Positions 1 through 5,766 of a stretch of DNA of 5,766 nucleotides are shown piece after piece. Position numbers and translations under genes: made by a program. Each line of letters begins with the position of its first letter. Position 1 is the first letter of the stretch. The notes under the pieces are model-generated. The model was not told the DNA's origin, did not search any database, and saw only the letters and a program-made list of their open reading frames with translations. The DNA comes from Candidatus Sphingobacterium stercoripullorum. GTDB taxonomy: Bacteria; Bacteroidota; Bacteroidia; Sphingobacteriales; Sphingobacteriaceae. The DNA lies in contig DXEZ01000264.1 of assembly GCA_019114715.1 (NCBI GenBank), positions 1 through 5,766 on the forward strand, read 5' to 3'.

Positions 1-1
1 G

Positions 2-280
2 AACAACAAATCAAGACCCGTTTACTCCTATCCTTCATATTATGGTATGGGCCCCTGGGGTTGGTACGGTGGATTTTATGGATATTACCCAGGCAATAGA
101 CCAATAGGAAAAGAAAAATATCGCTACGGACACCTTATCATTGAGGCAATCGAAAAGGACACCAAAAGAGTAGTTTGGCAAGCCAGAGGAAGTACTGAGG
201 TGAAAGTTCCAGAGAAGGCGGTCAATAACCTACCTAAAATGGTGGAAGGCGTTTTTAAGCAGTATCCTACAAAACGATAA
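2..280 (+). CDS. DUF4136-like (probable lipoprotein) C-terminal part, 5' truncated by window edge
   Basis: The reading frame is open from base 2 to a TAA at 278-280, giving 92 residues with no upstream stop, so the gene begins outside the window and the internal ATG at 47 need not be its start. The visible part begins with a Tyr/Gly/Trp/Pro-rich stretch (several YG, YY and WG pairs). It continues with a GHLIIEAIEKDTKRVVWQA segment and a short C-terminal helix ending in FKQYP. This order (aromatic-Gly loop, a strand resembling 'GTLVIDLVD..TKKLVWRG', then a helix ending near 'KKFP') is what I know from DUF4136 proteins. These are small envelope lipoproteins of unknown function that are common in Bacteroidota and Proteobacteria. 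The signal peptide and lipobox expected for that family are outside the window. The next gene converges on it from the other strand. The family call rests on motif resemblance only. Confidence 0.78.
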   Translation, partial: NNKSRPVYSYPSYYGMGPWGWYGGFYGYYPGNRPIGKEKYRYGHLIIEAIEKDTKRVVWQARGSTEVKVPEKAVNNLPKMVEGVFKQYPTKR

Positions 281-312
281 TACGGCACAGTTTCACTACA
301 GATACATTTCTC

Positions 313-341
313 GTTTTGTCAAAAACAGTCTATATTATAGA
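313..341 (-). terminator. Weak candidate terminator between convergent genes
   Basis: The 63-base gap between the two convergent stop codons holds an AT-rich inverted repeat, TCTATA/TATAGA (329-334 and 336-341). Read on the minus strand, it is followed after three bases by five T residues (complement of 321-325). A second small repeat, GTTTT/AAAAC, lies at 313-317 and 322-326. The arms have almost no GC and the first repeat leaves a one-base loop, so the real hairpin would be only about four pairs. It sits where the glycerate kinase transcript should end, which is the main reason for listing it. Confidence 0.25.
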
Positions 342-343
342 GT

Positions 344-1492
344 CTATGGTTTGAAAAACTGGTCTATAAGCTGATCAGCTAGCTGGCCTGCTGTCTCCTT
401 TAGGCGAGCAATTTGCTCTTGCTTATCCTCTTTTCGAAAATCTTCATCATTATTATAAAGTGGAAATATTTCGTGAAATGGGTATAGAGAAGACCTATCG
501 GAGATTGCTAATTGTCCACATAAACCATAAACGTGCAAGTTAAAGTTCCTTGCAAGTGATGCAACATAGTAAGGGGCTTTACCCATATAAGTCTGTTTAT
601 CGATGCGCCCTTCCCCACATATTAAAACGTCAGCTGCTTCAAGCTCATCTTCCAAATTAAACATATTAATGATGTAAGCTGTTCCGCCAAAAGCCTGAAC
701 ACGAGGGCTCATATAATTGACAGCTGGAAGAATCCCTCCTGCTGCACCCCAATAAGGTCTGCTTTTAAGCAGATCTGAATGAAACCCTAGTAAAGAGAAA
801 AAAGAAACTAAGCGTTCCTCGAGCAAGGCAAGATCTTCTTTTTGTGCACCTTTTTGCGGACTGTAAACGGCGACCCCTCCACTACGGCCAATCAATACAT
901 TCTCCACATCGCACAAAACATGAAACTCTACATCTTTTAACTCTTTCAAGAGGCCAGAGGTATCTATTTTTGCGACATCATTTAAACGCTCTGGAATTTC
1001 TTTGACTTCCTCTCCAACGGAATCTATAAACCTAACACCTAGCGCCTGCAACATGCCTGAGCCACCATCAACAGTTGCTGATCCGCCCACACCAAGTACA
1101 ACCCTCTTTACCCCCAAACCTAAAGCATGTTTAATAAGCTCACCAGTGCCATAGCTAGATGCAACAAAGGGGTTGAGTTCCTCTTCCTTTAACAAGGTCA
1201 TACCTGAGGCCTTGGCCATTTCAATAATCGCGGTATTGTCACTATCTATGGTGCCATAGGTACTTTCAATAACCCTACCTAAAGGATCCTTAATCTTACA
1301 GGTAACCAGCTCTCCTTGGCTGTAATTTAAAATAGCGTCTAATGTACCATCACCACCATCGGCAATAGGAATAGAGAGGATATCTATTGGACTTGCGATC
1401 TTTGACTCTAGAACCTCTTGAATGAGATGGGTCAGGTAGCCTGCTGAAAAAGTTCCTTTAAAAGCACTTAATGCATTGACAATTTTAAACAT
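344..1492 (-). CDS. Glycerate kinase (GarK/GlxK-type family)
   Basis: This 382-residue protein should phosphorylate D-glycerate with ATP in the cytoplasm, feeding glycerate from sugar-acid, glyoxylate or serine breakdown into lower glycolysis. Family motifs appear in the expected order: FKGTFSA near the N-terminus (about 11-17), PIADGGDGT (42-50), a DPLG loop (69-72), IEMAKASGM (90-98), YGTGELI (114-120), GVGGSATVDGGSGMLQALG (134-152), the CDV...SPQKGA segment (194-216), GAAGG (249-253) and GEGRIDKQT (293-301). The length matches the family norm of about 375-385, so the gene looks intact. Members studied in enterobacteria make 2-phosphoglycerate; whether this one makes the 2- or 3-phosphate cannot be read from sequence. 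The N-terminal segment reads ALSAFKG where family members usually have APDSFKG or APNAFKG, a mild divergence. The ATG follows the regulator's TAA after one base, so it is very likely co-transcribed and translationally coupled. Confidence 0.93.
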   Translation of the reverse strand: MFKIVNALSAFKGTFSAGYLTHLIQEVLESKIASPIDILSIPIADGGDGTLDAILNYSQGELVTCKIKDPLGRVIESTYGTIDSDNTAIIEMAKASGMTLLKEEELNPFVASSYGTGELIKHALGLGVKRVVLGVGGSATVDGGSGMLQALGVRFIDSVGEEVKEIPERLNDVAKIDTSGLLKELKDVEFHVLCDVENVLIGRSGGVAVYSPQKGAQKEDLALLEERLVSFFSLLGFHSDLLKSRPYWGAAGGILPAVNYMSPRVQAFGGTAYIINMFNLEDELEAADVLICGEGRIDKQTYMGKAPYYVASLARNFNLHVYGLCGQLAISDRSSLYPFHEIFPLYNNDEDFRKEDKQEQIARLKETAGQLADQLIDQFFKP

Positions 1493-1493
1493 A

Positions 1494-2528
1494 TTACAAA
1501 GATGGTCTTAGGCGAAGGTAAAACGGCACTTCTTGATGTCGTTTAGATCCCTCAATGATCATTTTTGCTGCAGTTGTACCCATACTGGCAAAATCTGTTG
1601 AGATCGTAGTTATCCCTTCTAAAATAAATTTCTTCAATGGGGTTTCATTGTACGAAATAATTCCAATGTCCTTTCCTACAACTAACTCGGTTTCTAAAAT
1701 CCTATCTAATATTTTCACGAGGTCCCCTTCCATGAGGTGAATATACACCTCGCCTTTTTTAATAGGTTCATCCTCCATATTACTGACCAGTAGGTGATCA
1801 AAGGCATATTGTGAACAGAATTTGTAAAAACCTTTAATAATACCTTTAGGGTAATAGCTCTTATCTGGGAAGATAAGTTTCAGTGTATGGTAATTACTCA
1901 ACCGCTCCCTGGCTTGTTCAAGCGCACTATATATATCGTTTTCAAAGTTTTCATAAACCGCAGCAAACTCCCCTTCCACTCCGGGAACCAGTTTATCTAA
2001 AATTAGGAGCTTGTCTTTCGGCAAAGTGTTGATCACCTGATACGCTTCATCCCTGCCTTCTATAAAATGGGGTATAATCACATAATAAGAATATTCCTTT
2101 TTCAAATTATCCAACATCCTTTTAAAAAGAGTCAGGTCGTTATTATAGACATATAGATCTACAGTTGACTGCTCCCCAATCTCATTTACAAAGGAGTCGT
2201 AAATGATTTTTTTATGTGCACTGAGCTTATTAAAGAATAAGACCACCTGGAGGTTATTCTTTATATCTACTTGAGAAATAAAGTACCCTTTTCCAGGCAC
2301 CGAATCTATGATCTTTTGCTGCTTTAAGAATCGATATCCCTTTTCAGAAGTGTCTCTAGAAACTTCTAAAACAAAGCTCAACTCATTAATAGATGGAAGC
2401 ATGTCTCCCTTCTTTAATTTGCGTTGTTCTACGGCATGGATGATACTATTAGCAATTTGTTTATACTTTGGCGTAGAAGAATAATCGTCAATGCTAATAA
2501 ATTGAAATACAACATTTGAGTTTCCCAT
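1494..2528 (-). CDS. GntR-type transcriptional regulator with LacI-like ligand-binding domain
   Basis: This is a 344-residue transcription factor. Residues about 15-85 form a GntR winged helix: PKYKQIANSI opens the first helix, LPSINELS and VSRDTSEKGYRFLK form the recognition region, and PGKGYFI is the wing. Residues about 92-340 resemble the periplasmic-binding-protein/LacI effector domain, with alternating strands and helices. The end reads IGIISYNETPLKKFI, then GITTIS, then a MGTTAAKMII helix and a final LRLRPSL, mirroring the LacI pattern 'GFDD.P....PxLTT....MG..A...L'. The same architecture is known from AraR of Bacillus and from sugar-catabolism regulators in Bacteroidetes, so a sugar or sugar-acid ligand is likely but not identified. 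The stop codon is one base before the glycerate kinase ATG, making that kinase the prime target together with the regulator itself. The start is supported by the usual short 'FxISIDDYSxxPKY' lead-in and by an SD-like GGAGA seven bases upstream. Confidence 0.9.
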   Translation of the reverse strand: MGNSNVVFQFISIDDYSSTPKYKQIANSIIHAVEQRKLKKGDMLPSINELSFVLEVSRDTSEKGYRFLKQQKIIDSVPGKGYFISQVDIKNNLQVVLFFNKLSAHKKIIYDSFVNEIGEQSTVDLYVYNNDLTLFKRMLDNLKKEYSYYVIIPHFIEGRDEAYQVINTLPKDKLLILDKLVPGVEGEFAAVYENFENDIYSALEQARERLSNYHTLKLIFPDKSYYPKGIIKGFYKFCSQYAFDHLLVSNMEDEPIKKGEVYIHLMEGDLVKILDRILETELVVGKDIGIISYNETPLKKFILEGITTISTDFASMGTTAAKMIIEGSKRHQEVPFYLRLRPSL

Positions 2529-2535
2529 GATACAG

Positions 2536-2540
2536 TCTCC
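2536..2540 (-). promoter_or_regulatory. SD-like ribosome binding site of the GntR-type regulator
   Basis: The minus strand reads GGAGA here, seven bases before the ATG at 2528-2526. Shine-Dalgarno matches are often absent in Bacteroidota, and the peptidase gene in this window has none near its start. The match supports the chosen start codon but could be chance. Confidence 0.4.
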
Positions 2541-2545
2541 GCCAC

Positions 2546-2574
2546 CAAATTAACACTTTTTTATCCAACCTCAA
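2546..2574 (-). promoter_or_regulatory. Tentative Bacteroidota-type promoter for regulator-glycerate kinase unit
   Basis: In the 51-base gap behind the peptidase gene the minus strand carries TTAATTTG (2553-2546), a seven-of-eight match to the Bacteroidota -7 consensus TAnnTTTG. A TTG lies at 2574-2572, 18 bases upstream; the -33 TTG is usually 19-21 bases away. Transcription would start near 2540, giving a leader of roughly a dozen bases. The element would let regulator and kinase be transcribed separately from the peptidase. I found no convincing palindromic operator around it. Confidence 0.35.
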
Positions 2575-2579
2575 TAGTT

Positions 2580-4151
2580 TTACCGAAGTTTAAAGTTTTT
2601 AGGGTTCCTGTTTCCGCTATTATTAAACTTATACATATCATTATTCCGCTTATCGAGATTAAGATCCTTTTGGATAACTCCACTAGACATTCCAGGCGCA
2701 CCTCTTTGCGCTCTCAACATAGCCTTGGCTACCGGAAAACTACCGCTTTGAATATGGCTTAAAGCCGCTTCTATTAGTCCCTCATCACTATCTCCAAAAT
2801 CATTCAAGTAGCCCTCGTAGGCATGAAAATCCGGCACCAACCCGTTAAAGTAATCGCTCTTCCCTATGGCGTTGGTCATCTGAAATGAAACTACATACAG
2901 GTCATTAGGTGGCTGTCCGGGCGCATTGACTGGAAAAGGGAAAAAGCCAACGGGCTTGCCGTAAGTATTTTGTTTTTCCATTCCTCCATACCCATCGCTT
3001 CCATAAGAGCCCACCAGATAAACATCCATATAAGGCTCTAAGACATTGATCAATAGCTCACTTGCTGAGGCAGAAGCTTTGGATACTAAAAAGTATACCC
3101 GCGACAGGTTTAAACTGCCTTTCTTTTTAAAGAACACATCTTCAAAGATATCCCCTTCTTCATTCCATCCTTCATTCTCAAGTACTCTGTTGATACTGTA
3201 CTTGTACATCAATTTCTTATCGGCGGTGCTGGGAGCAATGTAATCAGCTATAAACTCTGCAGTAACAACCGAGCCACCACCGTTATAGCGTAAGTCTACA
3301 ATTAGATCATCTACGCCCTGCTGTGCATACCTGTCGAAAATACTTTTAAGTTGCGTTCCTTTGGCTCCTGGAGCTTCCCTATTGCCTACACTTATGAATG
3401 AATTGTAGGCCAAATAGCCCACTTTCTTTTGATCTGTATTAAAAATCGTATCCTTTAAAACAGGGTCCATATCGTATTGTGAGGCTAGAATCTCGGCCTG
3501 GCGAATCTCCTCCCCTTGATTTTGGAATTCTATGATTAACTTGCTTGAAGACAGCGCATTGTCAACTGTCCTAAAGTCCTCTTGCTCCTGGCTATCGTAA
3601 TCTATATTACTGTTCCCGTTTAAGCTGATGATTTTCGCCCCTCTTTTTAAGCCACCATGGTAGGCTGGAGAGTTCCGCTCCACCATCCTAACATACAGGT
3701 GTGCACTTTCGTTCTCGGAAGTTTGCAAATAAAACACATACATTCCAAAATCAGTTGTCACCCCCTCTTCCAGCTCATCGGAAATTACACCTTCTCTATC
3801 TAAAAAGCTAAACCTATCGACAGGCCTTCCTGTTACAGTTTTATGGGTCTGCCCTTTGAGCCACTCTAGCACGTCTTCCGCCCGGCAATAAGGAGCCGTA
3901 AGTTTACGTAAAACTCCCTCCTTATCAATATCGTTGATATTTCTTGGCAAAAGCTCATCTTGCCAAAGAGATAATAATTTCGTGTAATAATGCACAGAAT
4001 CCTTCAACTCTAGTTCTGCCACATCGTTATTATACTCGCAATCTTCCGCTTGATCAGATCCCCCAATCTCTTTTTTACATGAGGAGAAAAAAAAGACTCC
4101 TGTAGCTATCACTACCAGTAGGAAGCTTAATCTATTTTTACATTTAGACAT
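2580..4151 (-). CDS. S41 family (C-terminal processing-type) peptidase lipoprotein with PDZ domain
   Basis: This 523-residue protein is a probable envelope-anchored serine protease. It opens with a lipoprotein signal: basic start (K3, K5, R7), hydrophobic core about 9-22, and lipobox SSC with the acylated Cys at 25. Residues about 50-120 form the helical segment seen before the PDZ domain in Bacteroidota S41 proteins (..SLWQDELLP.. to DRFSFLD). A PDZ domain spans about 130-215, with NSPAYHGGLKRGAKIISLNG (160-179). The S41 core spans about 240-445: GYLAYNSF, DLIVDLRYNGGGS, then SKASASASELL. By comparison with E. coli Prc, whose Ser430/Lys455 dyad is established, the middle Ser of SASAS (S362) is the likely nucleophile and Lys399 in TYGKPVG the likely general base. 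That spacing is 37 residues rather than 25, with a Gly/Ser/Tyr-rich insertion at about 382-395. The domain ends with NAIGKSDYFNGLVPDF, followed by a roughly 75-residue tail. Substrate unknown. No SD is near the ATG; the leader is A-rich. Confidence 0.92.
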   Translation of the reverse strand: MSKCKNRLSFLLVVIATGVFFFSSCKKEIGGSDQAEDCEYNNDVAELELKDSVHYYTKLLSLWQDELLPRNINDIDKEGVLRKLTAPYCRAEDVLEWLKGQTHKTVTGRPVDRFSFLDREGVISDELEEGVTTDFGMYVFYLQTSENESAHLYVRMVERNSPAYHGGLKRGAKIISLNGNSNIDYDSQEQEDFRTVDNALSSSKLIIEFQNQGEEIRQAEILASQYDMDPVLKDTIFNTDQKKVGYLAYNSFISVGNREAPGAKGTQLKSIFDRYAQQGVDDLIVDLRYNGGGSVVTAEFIADYIAPSTADKKLMYKYSINRVLENEGWNEEGDIFEDVFFKKKGSLNLSRVYFLVSKASASASELLINVLEPYMDVYLVGSYGSDGYGGMEKQNTYGKPVGFFPFPVNAPGQPPNDLYVVSFQMTNAIGKSDYFNGLVPDFHAYEGYLNDFGDSDEGLIEAALSHIQSGSFPVAKAMLRAQRGAPGMSSGVIQKDLNLDKRNNDMYKFNNSGNRNPKNFKLR

Positions 4152-4241
4152 AAAATGGTTTTTCTTTATTTTAATTACTCCAAGGACGCAATAGCTAAAC
4201 CGTTCCGGTTATACATTCATCTATTAATCCGTTCCAAAGCC

Positions 4242-4296
4242 TCCTTTGCAACACGGCTGTATTCTTACGCAGAAAACATACAGCTACTGCAAAGGA
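4242..4296. repeat. Two-tier inverted repeat (possible RNA hairpin) in the peptidase leader
   Basis: TCCTTTGCA (4242-4250) is perfectly complementary to TGCAAAGGA (4288-4296). Nested inside, GCTGTAT (4256-4262) is complementary to ATACAGC (4278-4284). The two stems are separated by a 5/3-base internal loop, and the terminal loop is 15 bases. As RNA on the minus strand this would be a 9 + 7 pair hairpin starting about 90 bases before the peptidase start codon. The right arm overlaps the weak -7-like TTCCTTTG, so it could instead be a DNA-level element. It is not a terminator, because no T tract follows on either strand. Confidence 0.55.
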
Positions 4297-4376
4297 AGGT
4301 TTGTAAATATACAAAACCTAAACCATTTACCTTTTAAGAAATTTAAAAACTTGACTGACGCCGAACCCTATCTCCC

Positions 4377-4421
4377 AACTCATAGAGGAGTAGCGTTATA
4401 TTCTTTTCTGGCCTATGAGTT
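4377..4421. repeat. 9-bp perfect inverted repeat just past the 158-residue gene
   Basis: AACTCATAG (4377-4385) and CTATGAGTT (4413-4421) are perfect complements separated by 27 bases. On the minus strand the first arm begins nine bases after the stop codon at 4431-4433. The position fits an mRNA 3'-end structure for the lolD unit, but the loop is long and no T tract follows, so intrinsic termination is doubtful. Confidence 0.4.
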
Positions 4422-4430
4422 AGCCGTAAC

Positions 4431-4907
4431 TTAAAGTAGGATAGCTTTCCACTCTTTACCCTCGTGTAAAAAGAAAAGTCCCGATTGGGCTTCGCTTAGC
4501 CTAGCAGCACCACTTAAAGACTGCCCCTTTTCAAAGAGTTGCACAGCATCACCTTTACTAGGAATAACATTTATCGATCCTGCATTTAAATATGGCTCAT
4601 CTGGCATCAGCACCTGAATGCCGTATTCAGCAAACATAACCTCTGTTCCTTGCAAAGCTTTCACCTCAGCGCTAGCTAATGGTAAAAAGTAATCTACCTC
4701 CAGCGTCAGGCAAGCGTCCAATATCAGATGTGGATACGAGCTATGCGACGCGTCAGGTAGTTTCTGGTACCCCGAAGCTTCTAATAAAGAAGGGAAATCT
4801 TGACTATCTCCCTTAAACAGACTTTGAAAGTTTTCACCAATACTTTTGTATAGCCTTTGAATGACAGGATGTGTAGCATGTGTAATTAAAATGGATTTCT
4901 CTTTCAT
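4431..4907 (-). CDS. Uncharacterised 158-residue protein resembling a stand-alone pre-ATP-grasp domain
   Basis: I do not recognise this as a named family. It starts with a strand-turn-helix, KSILITHATHPVIQRLYKSIG (4-24), like the Rossmann-type opening of pre-ATP-grasp domains, though no glycine-rich loop is present. Later it reads LILDACLTLEVDYFLPLASAEVKAL (61-85), MFAEYGIQVLMPDEPYL (91-107). That matches the pattern in CarB/PylC-like ATP-grasp enzymes: 'kiDyiiPl.d.E...la....f.e.Gi.vl.p'. In such enzymes an ATP-grasp catalytic domain of about 200 residues follows; here the protein ends after about 50 more residues with no ATP-grasp motifs. It may therefore be a truncated or repurposed binding domain. 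There is no signal peptide or membrane segment, so it should be cytoplasmic. The ATG lies five bases after the stop of the LolD-like gene, implying co-transcription. That it is a real gene is fairly sure from spacing and protein-like composition; the fold assignment is an inference. Confidence 0.75.
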   Translation of the reverse strand: MKEKSILITHATHPVIQRLYKSIGENFQSLFKGDSQDFPSLLEASGYQKLPDASHSSYPHLILDACLTLEVDYFLPLASAEVKALQGTEVMFAEYGIQVLMPDEPYLNAGSINVIPSKGDAVQLFEKGQSLSGAARLSEAQSGLFFLHEGKEWKAILL

Positions 4908-4912
4908 GATCT

Positions 4913-5572
4913 TTAGGCTTCTTCAATTATACCGTCTCTCATATGTATTGTTCGATCAGAAATACTAGAAAGCTCCTTATTATGGGTTACAATAATAAAC
5001 GTTTGATTTAGCTCCTTACGAAGCTGAAAAAACAAGTTGTGCAGGGATGTGGAATTTTCGGAGTCCAAATTTCCCGAAGGCTCGTCTGCTAGTACCAGTG
5101 CAGGCTGATTGATTAATGCTCTTGCCACAGATACCCTCTGCTGCTCCCCACCCGATAGAGCGCTAGGCTTATGATGGGCACGTGAGGAAACCCCTAAAAG
5201 ATCCAGCATCTCCATGGCCTGTATTTGTGCTTTCTTTTTGCTTACCCCTTTAATATATGCTGGAATACAAACATTCTCTAAAGCTGTAAATTCAGGTAAC
5301 AAATGATGAAACTGGAAGACAAATCCTATATATTCATTTCTAAATGCACTCATTTGCCTTTGACTCAACTGATCTATCCGTTTAGAGTTTATCCATACTT
5401 CTCCTTGGTCCGCCCGATCTAAAGCGCCCAAAATATGCAGCAGGGTACTCTTCCCTGCTCCTGAAGCGCCAACAATAGATACCACCTCTCCCTTTTTTAC
5501 TGAAAGGCTTATTCCTTTGAGAATATGTAGCTTGCCGTAATTCTTATGGATATTTTTTGCCTCTAAAATCAT
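4913..5572 (-). CDS. lolD: ABC transporter ATPase, LolD-like (lipoprotein release system)
   Basis: This 219-residue ATPase has a complete nucleotide-binding domain: Walker A GASGAGKST (35-43), Q-loop Gln87, signature LSGGEQQR (139-146), Walker B ALVLADE (158-164), D-loop SGNLD (166-170) and switch His197 in VTHN. The segment FQFHHLLPEFTALENV (86-101) and the MILEAKNIHKNYG start are typical of LolD within the MacB/LolD/FtsE group. In that system the ATPase works on the inner face of the cytoplasmic membrane with LolC/LolE-type permeases to extract lipoproteins for the outer membrane. No permease gene is in the window, so the ATPase may serve a permease encoded elsewhere; a MacB-like exporter is an alternative. 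Length equals the family norm (about 220-230). The usual Asp after the switch 'TH' is Asn here. A near-perfect -7 element lies four bases before the start codon. Confidence 0.9.
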   Translation of the reverse strand: MILEAKNIHKNYGKLHILKGISLSVKKGEVVSIVGASGAGKSTLLHILGALDRADQGEVWINSKRIDQLSQRQMSAFRNEYIGFVFQFHHLLPEFTALENVCIPAYIKGVSKKKAQIQAMEMLDLLGVSSRAHHKPSALSGGEQQRVSVARALINQPALVLADEPSGNLDSENSTSLHNLFFQLRKELNQTFIIVTHNKELSSISDRTIHMRDGIIEEA

Positions 5573-5576
5573 GAAG

Positions 5577-5584
5577 CAAAAATA
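5577..5584 (-). promoter_or_regulatory. -7-like element directly before the lolD-like start
   Basis: The minus strand reads TATTTTTG (5584-5577), an eight-of-eight match to the Bacteroidota -7 consensus TAnnTTTG. It ends four bases before the ATG at 5572. No TTG sits 19-21 bases upstream. If it works, transcription would begin at or next to the start codon, giving an almost leaderless message. In AT-rich DNA such matches also arise by chance. Confidence 0.3.
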
Positions 5585-5703
5585 AACAAAGTTTTGTATC
5601 TAAAGCAGTGATTATCTTTTTTAAGCGGTCAATTGCAGAAAGCAACGCAAAAAAAGGCTTCTCCATGCTTTTACATGAGGGGTTTGCAAACTCTAGCCAC
5701 ACT

Positions 5704-5726
5704 GGACTCCGTGAATTAAGGAGCCC
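5704..5726. repeat. Small imperfect inverted repeat in the right-end intergenic region
   Basis: GGACTCC (5704-5710) and GGAGCCC (5720-5726) pair with one mismatch around a nine-base loop. The surrounding 194 bases (5573-5766) contain no recognisable gene and one perfect palindrome, GTTTGCAAAC (5682-5691). No T tract follows the repeat on either strand, so it is not a clear terminator; it could end a transcript entering from the right or belong to a control region of a gene outside the window. Confidence 0.25.
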
Positions 5727-5766
5727 GAAAACAAAACACCATAAGCATTAAGCACTAACAAATTAA

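Larger units (their letters stand above)
4152..4430. other. 279-base non-coding leader upstream of the S41 peptidase gene
   Basis: No believable gene lies between the 158-residue gene and the peptidase; the short open frames here have no family features and overlap one another. The stretch contains several small inverted repeats (listed separately) and two copies of CCGTTCC, 29 bases apart (4200-4206 and 4229-4235). The first copy is part of a small AACCG-TTC-CGGTT palindrome (4198-4210). I could not find a good -33/-7 promoter pair for the peptidase: the best -7 match on the minus strand, TTCCTTTG (4297-4290), lacks a TTG at the right spacing. The length suggests the peptidase has its own promoter and a long 5' untranslated region. 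Confidence 0.5.

Noticed and set aside
1555..1740. 61-codon plus-strand open frame inside the regulator gene
   Set aside because: It lies wholly opposite a well-supported GntR-type gene and its translation has no recognisable features; it is a shadow of that gene.
3046..3243. 65-codon plus-strand open frame inside the S41 peptidase gene
   Set aside because: It is antisense to the conserved catalytic region of the peptidase and has a low-complexity translation; a shadow frame.
4152..4430. Decayed ATP-grasp domain downstream of the 158-residue gene
   Set aside because: I considered whether the long gap is the remnant of a lost catalytic domain, but no frame there shows ATP-grasp-like residues and the gap is far shorter than such a domain (about 600 bases).
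4155..4434. Two overlapping short plus-strand open frames (60 and 62 codons) between the peptidase and the 158-residue gene
   Set aside because: They overlap each other in different frames, show no family features or start context, and run against the direction of all neighbours. The second also runs into the end of the 158-residue gene.
5651..5680. Possible intrinsic terminator on the minus strand (CATG repeat near a run of seven T)
   Set aside because: The stem is only about six pairs with a bulge, and the T run begins five bases after it, so the geometry is poor for intrinsic termination.
5693..5764. Short minus-strand open frame running in from the right edge to a TAG
   Set aside because: Only 23 codons are visible and nothing in them resembles a known protein end; this is expected by chance at a window edge.

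Overview
The window looks like chromosomal DNA of a Bacteroidota bacterium, most likely of the Cytophagia/Sphingobacteriia type. The reasons are moderate to low GC, A-rich gene leaders that mostly lack Shine-Dalgarno sites, near matches to the Bacteroidota -7 promoter element (TAnnTTTG), a DUF4136-type lipoprotein tail, and an S41 peptidase lipoprotein with a lipobox ending in SSC-KK. I cannot assign a genus.

Layout, left to right: (1) the 3' end of a plus-strand DUF4136-like protein, cut by the left edge and ending at 280; (2) a 63-base convergent gap with a weak AT-rich inverted repeat; (3) five complete genes, all on the minus strand. In transcription order (right to left) these are a LolD-like ABC ATPase (5572-4913), a 158-residue protein resembling the N-terminal pre-ATP-grasp domain without the ATP-grasp domain (4907-4431), a PDZ + S41 peptidase lipoprotein (4151-2580), a GntR-type regulator with a LacI-like ligand-binding domain (2528-1494) and a glycerate kinase (1492-344). 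The 194 bases at the right end hold no recognisable gene.

The minus-strand genes fall into three probable units. lolD and the 158-residue gene are 5 bases apart and are presumably co-transcribed. The S41 peptidase is set apart by a 279-base non-coding leader that contains a two-tier inverted repeat and other small palindromes. The regulator and glycerate kinase are one base apart (TAA-T-ATG) and form a tight two-gene unit, suggesting that the regulator senses a sugar or sugar-acid signal and controls its own operon. The regulator has a tentative promoter in the 51-base gap behind the peptidase gene.

Most of the content is ordinary. I see no CRISPR array, mobile element, tRNA, rRNA or obvious new defence or biosynthetic system. 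The points most worth a second look are the stand-alone pre-ATP-grasp-like protein next to lolD, the structured leader of the peptidase gene, the insertion between the likely catalytic Ser and Lys of the peptidase, and the regulator-kinase pairing.
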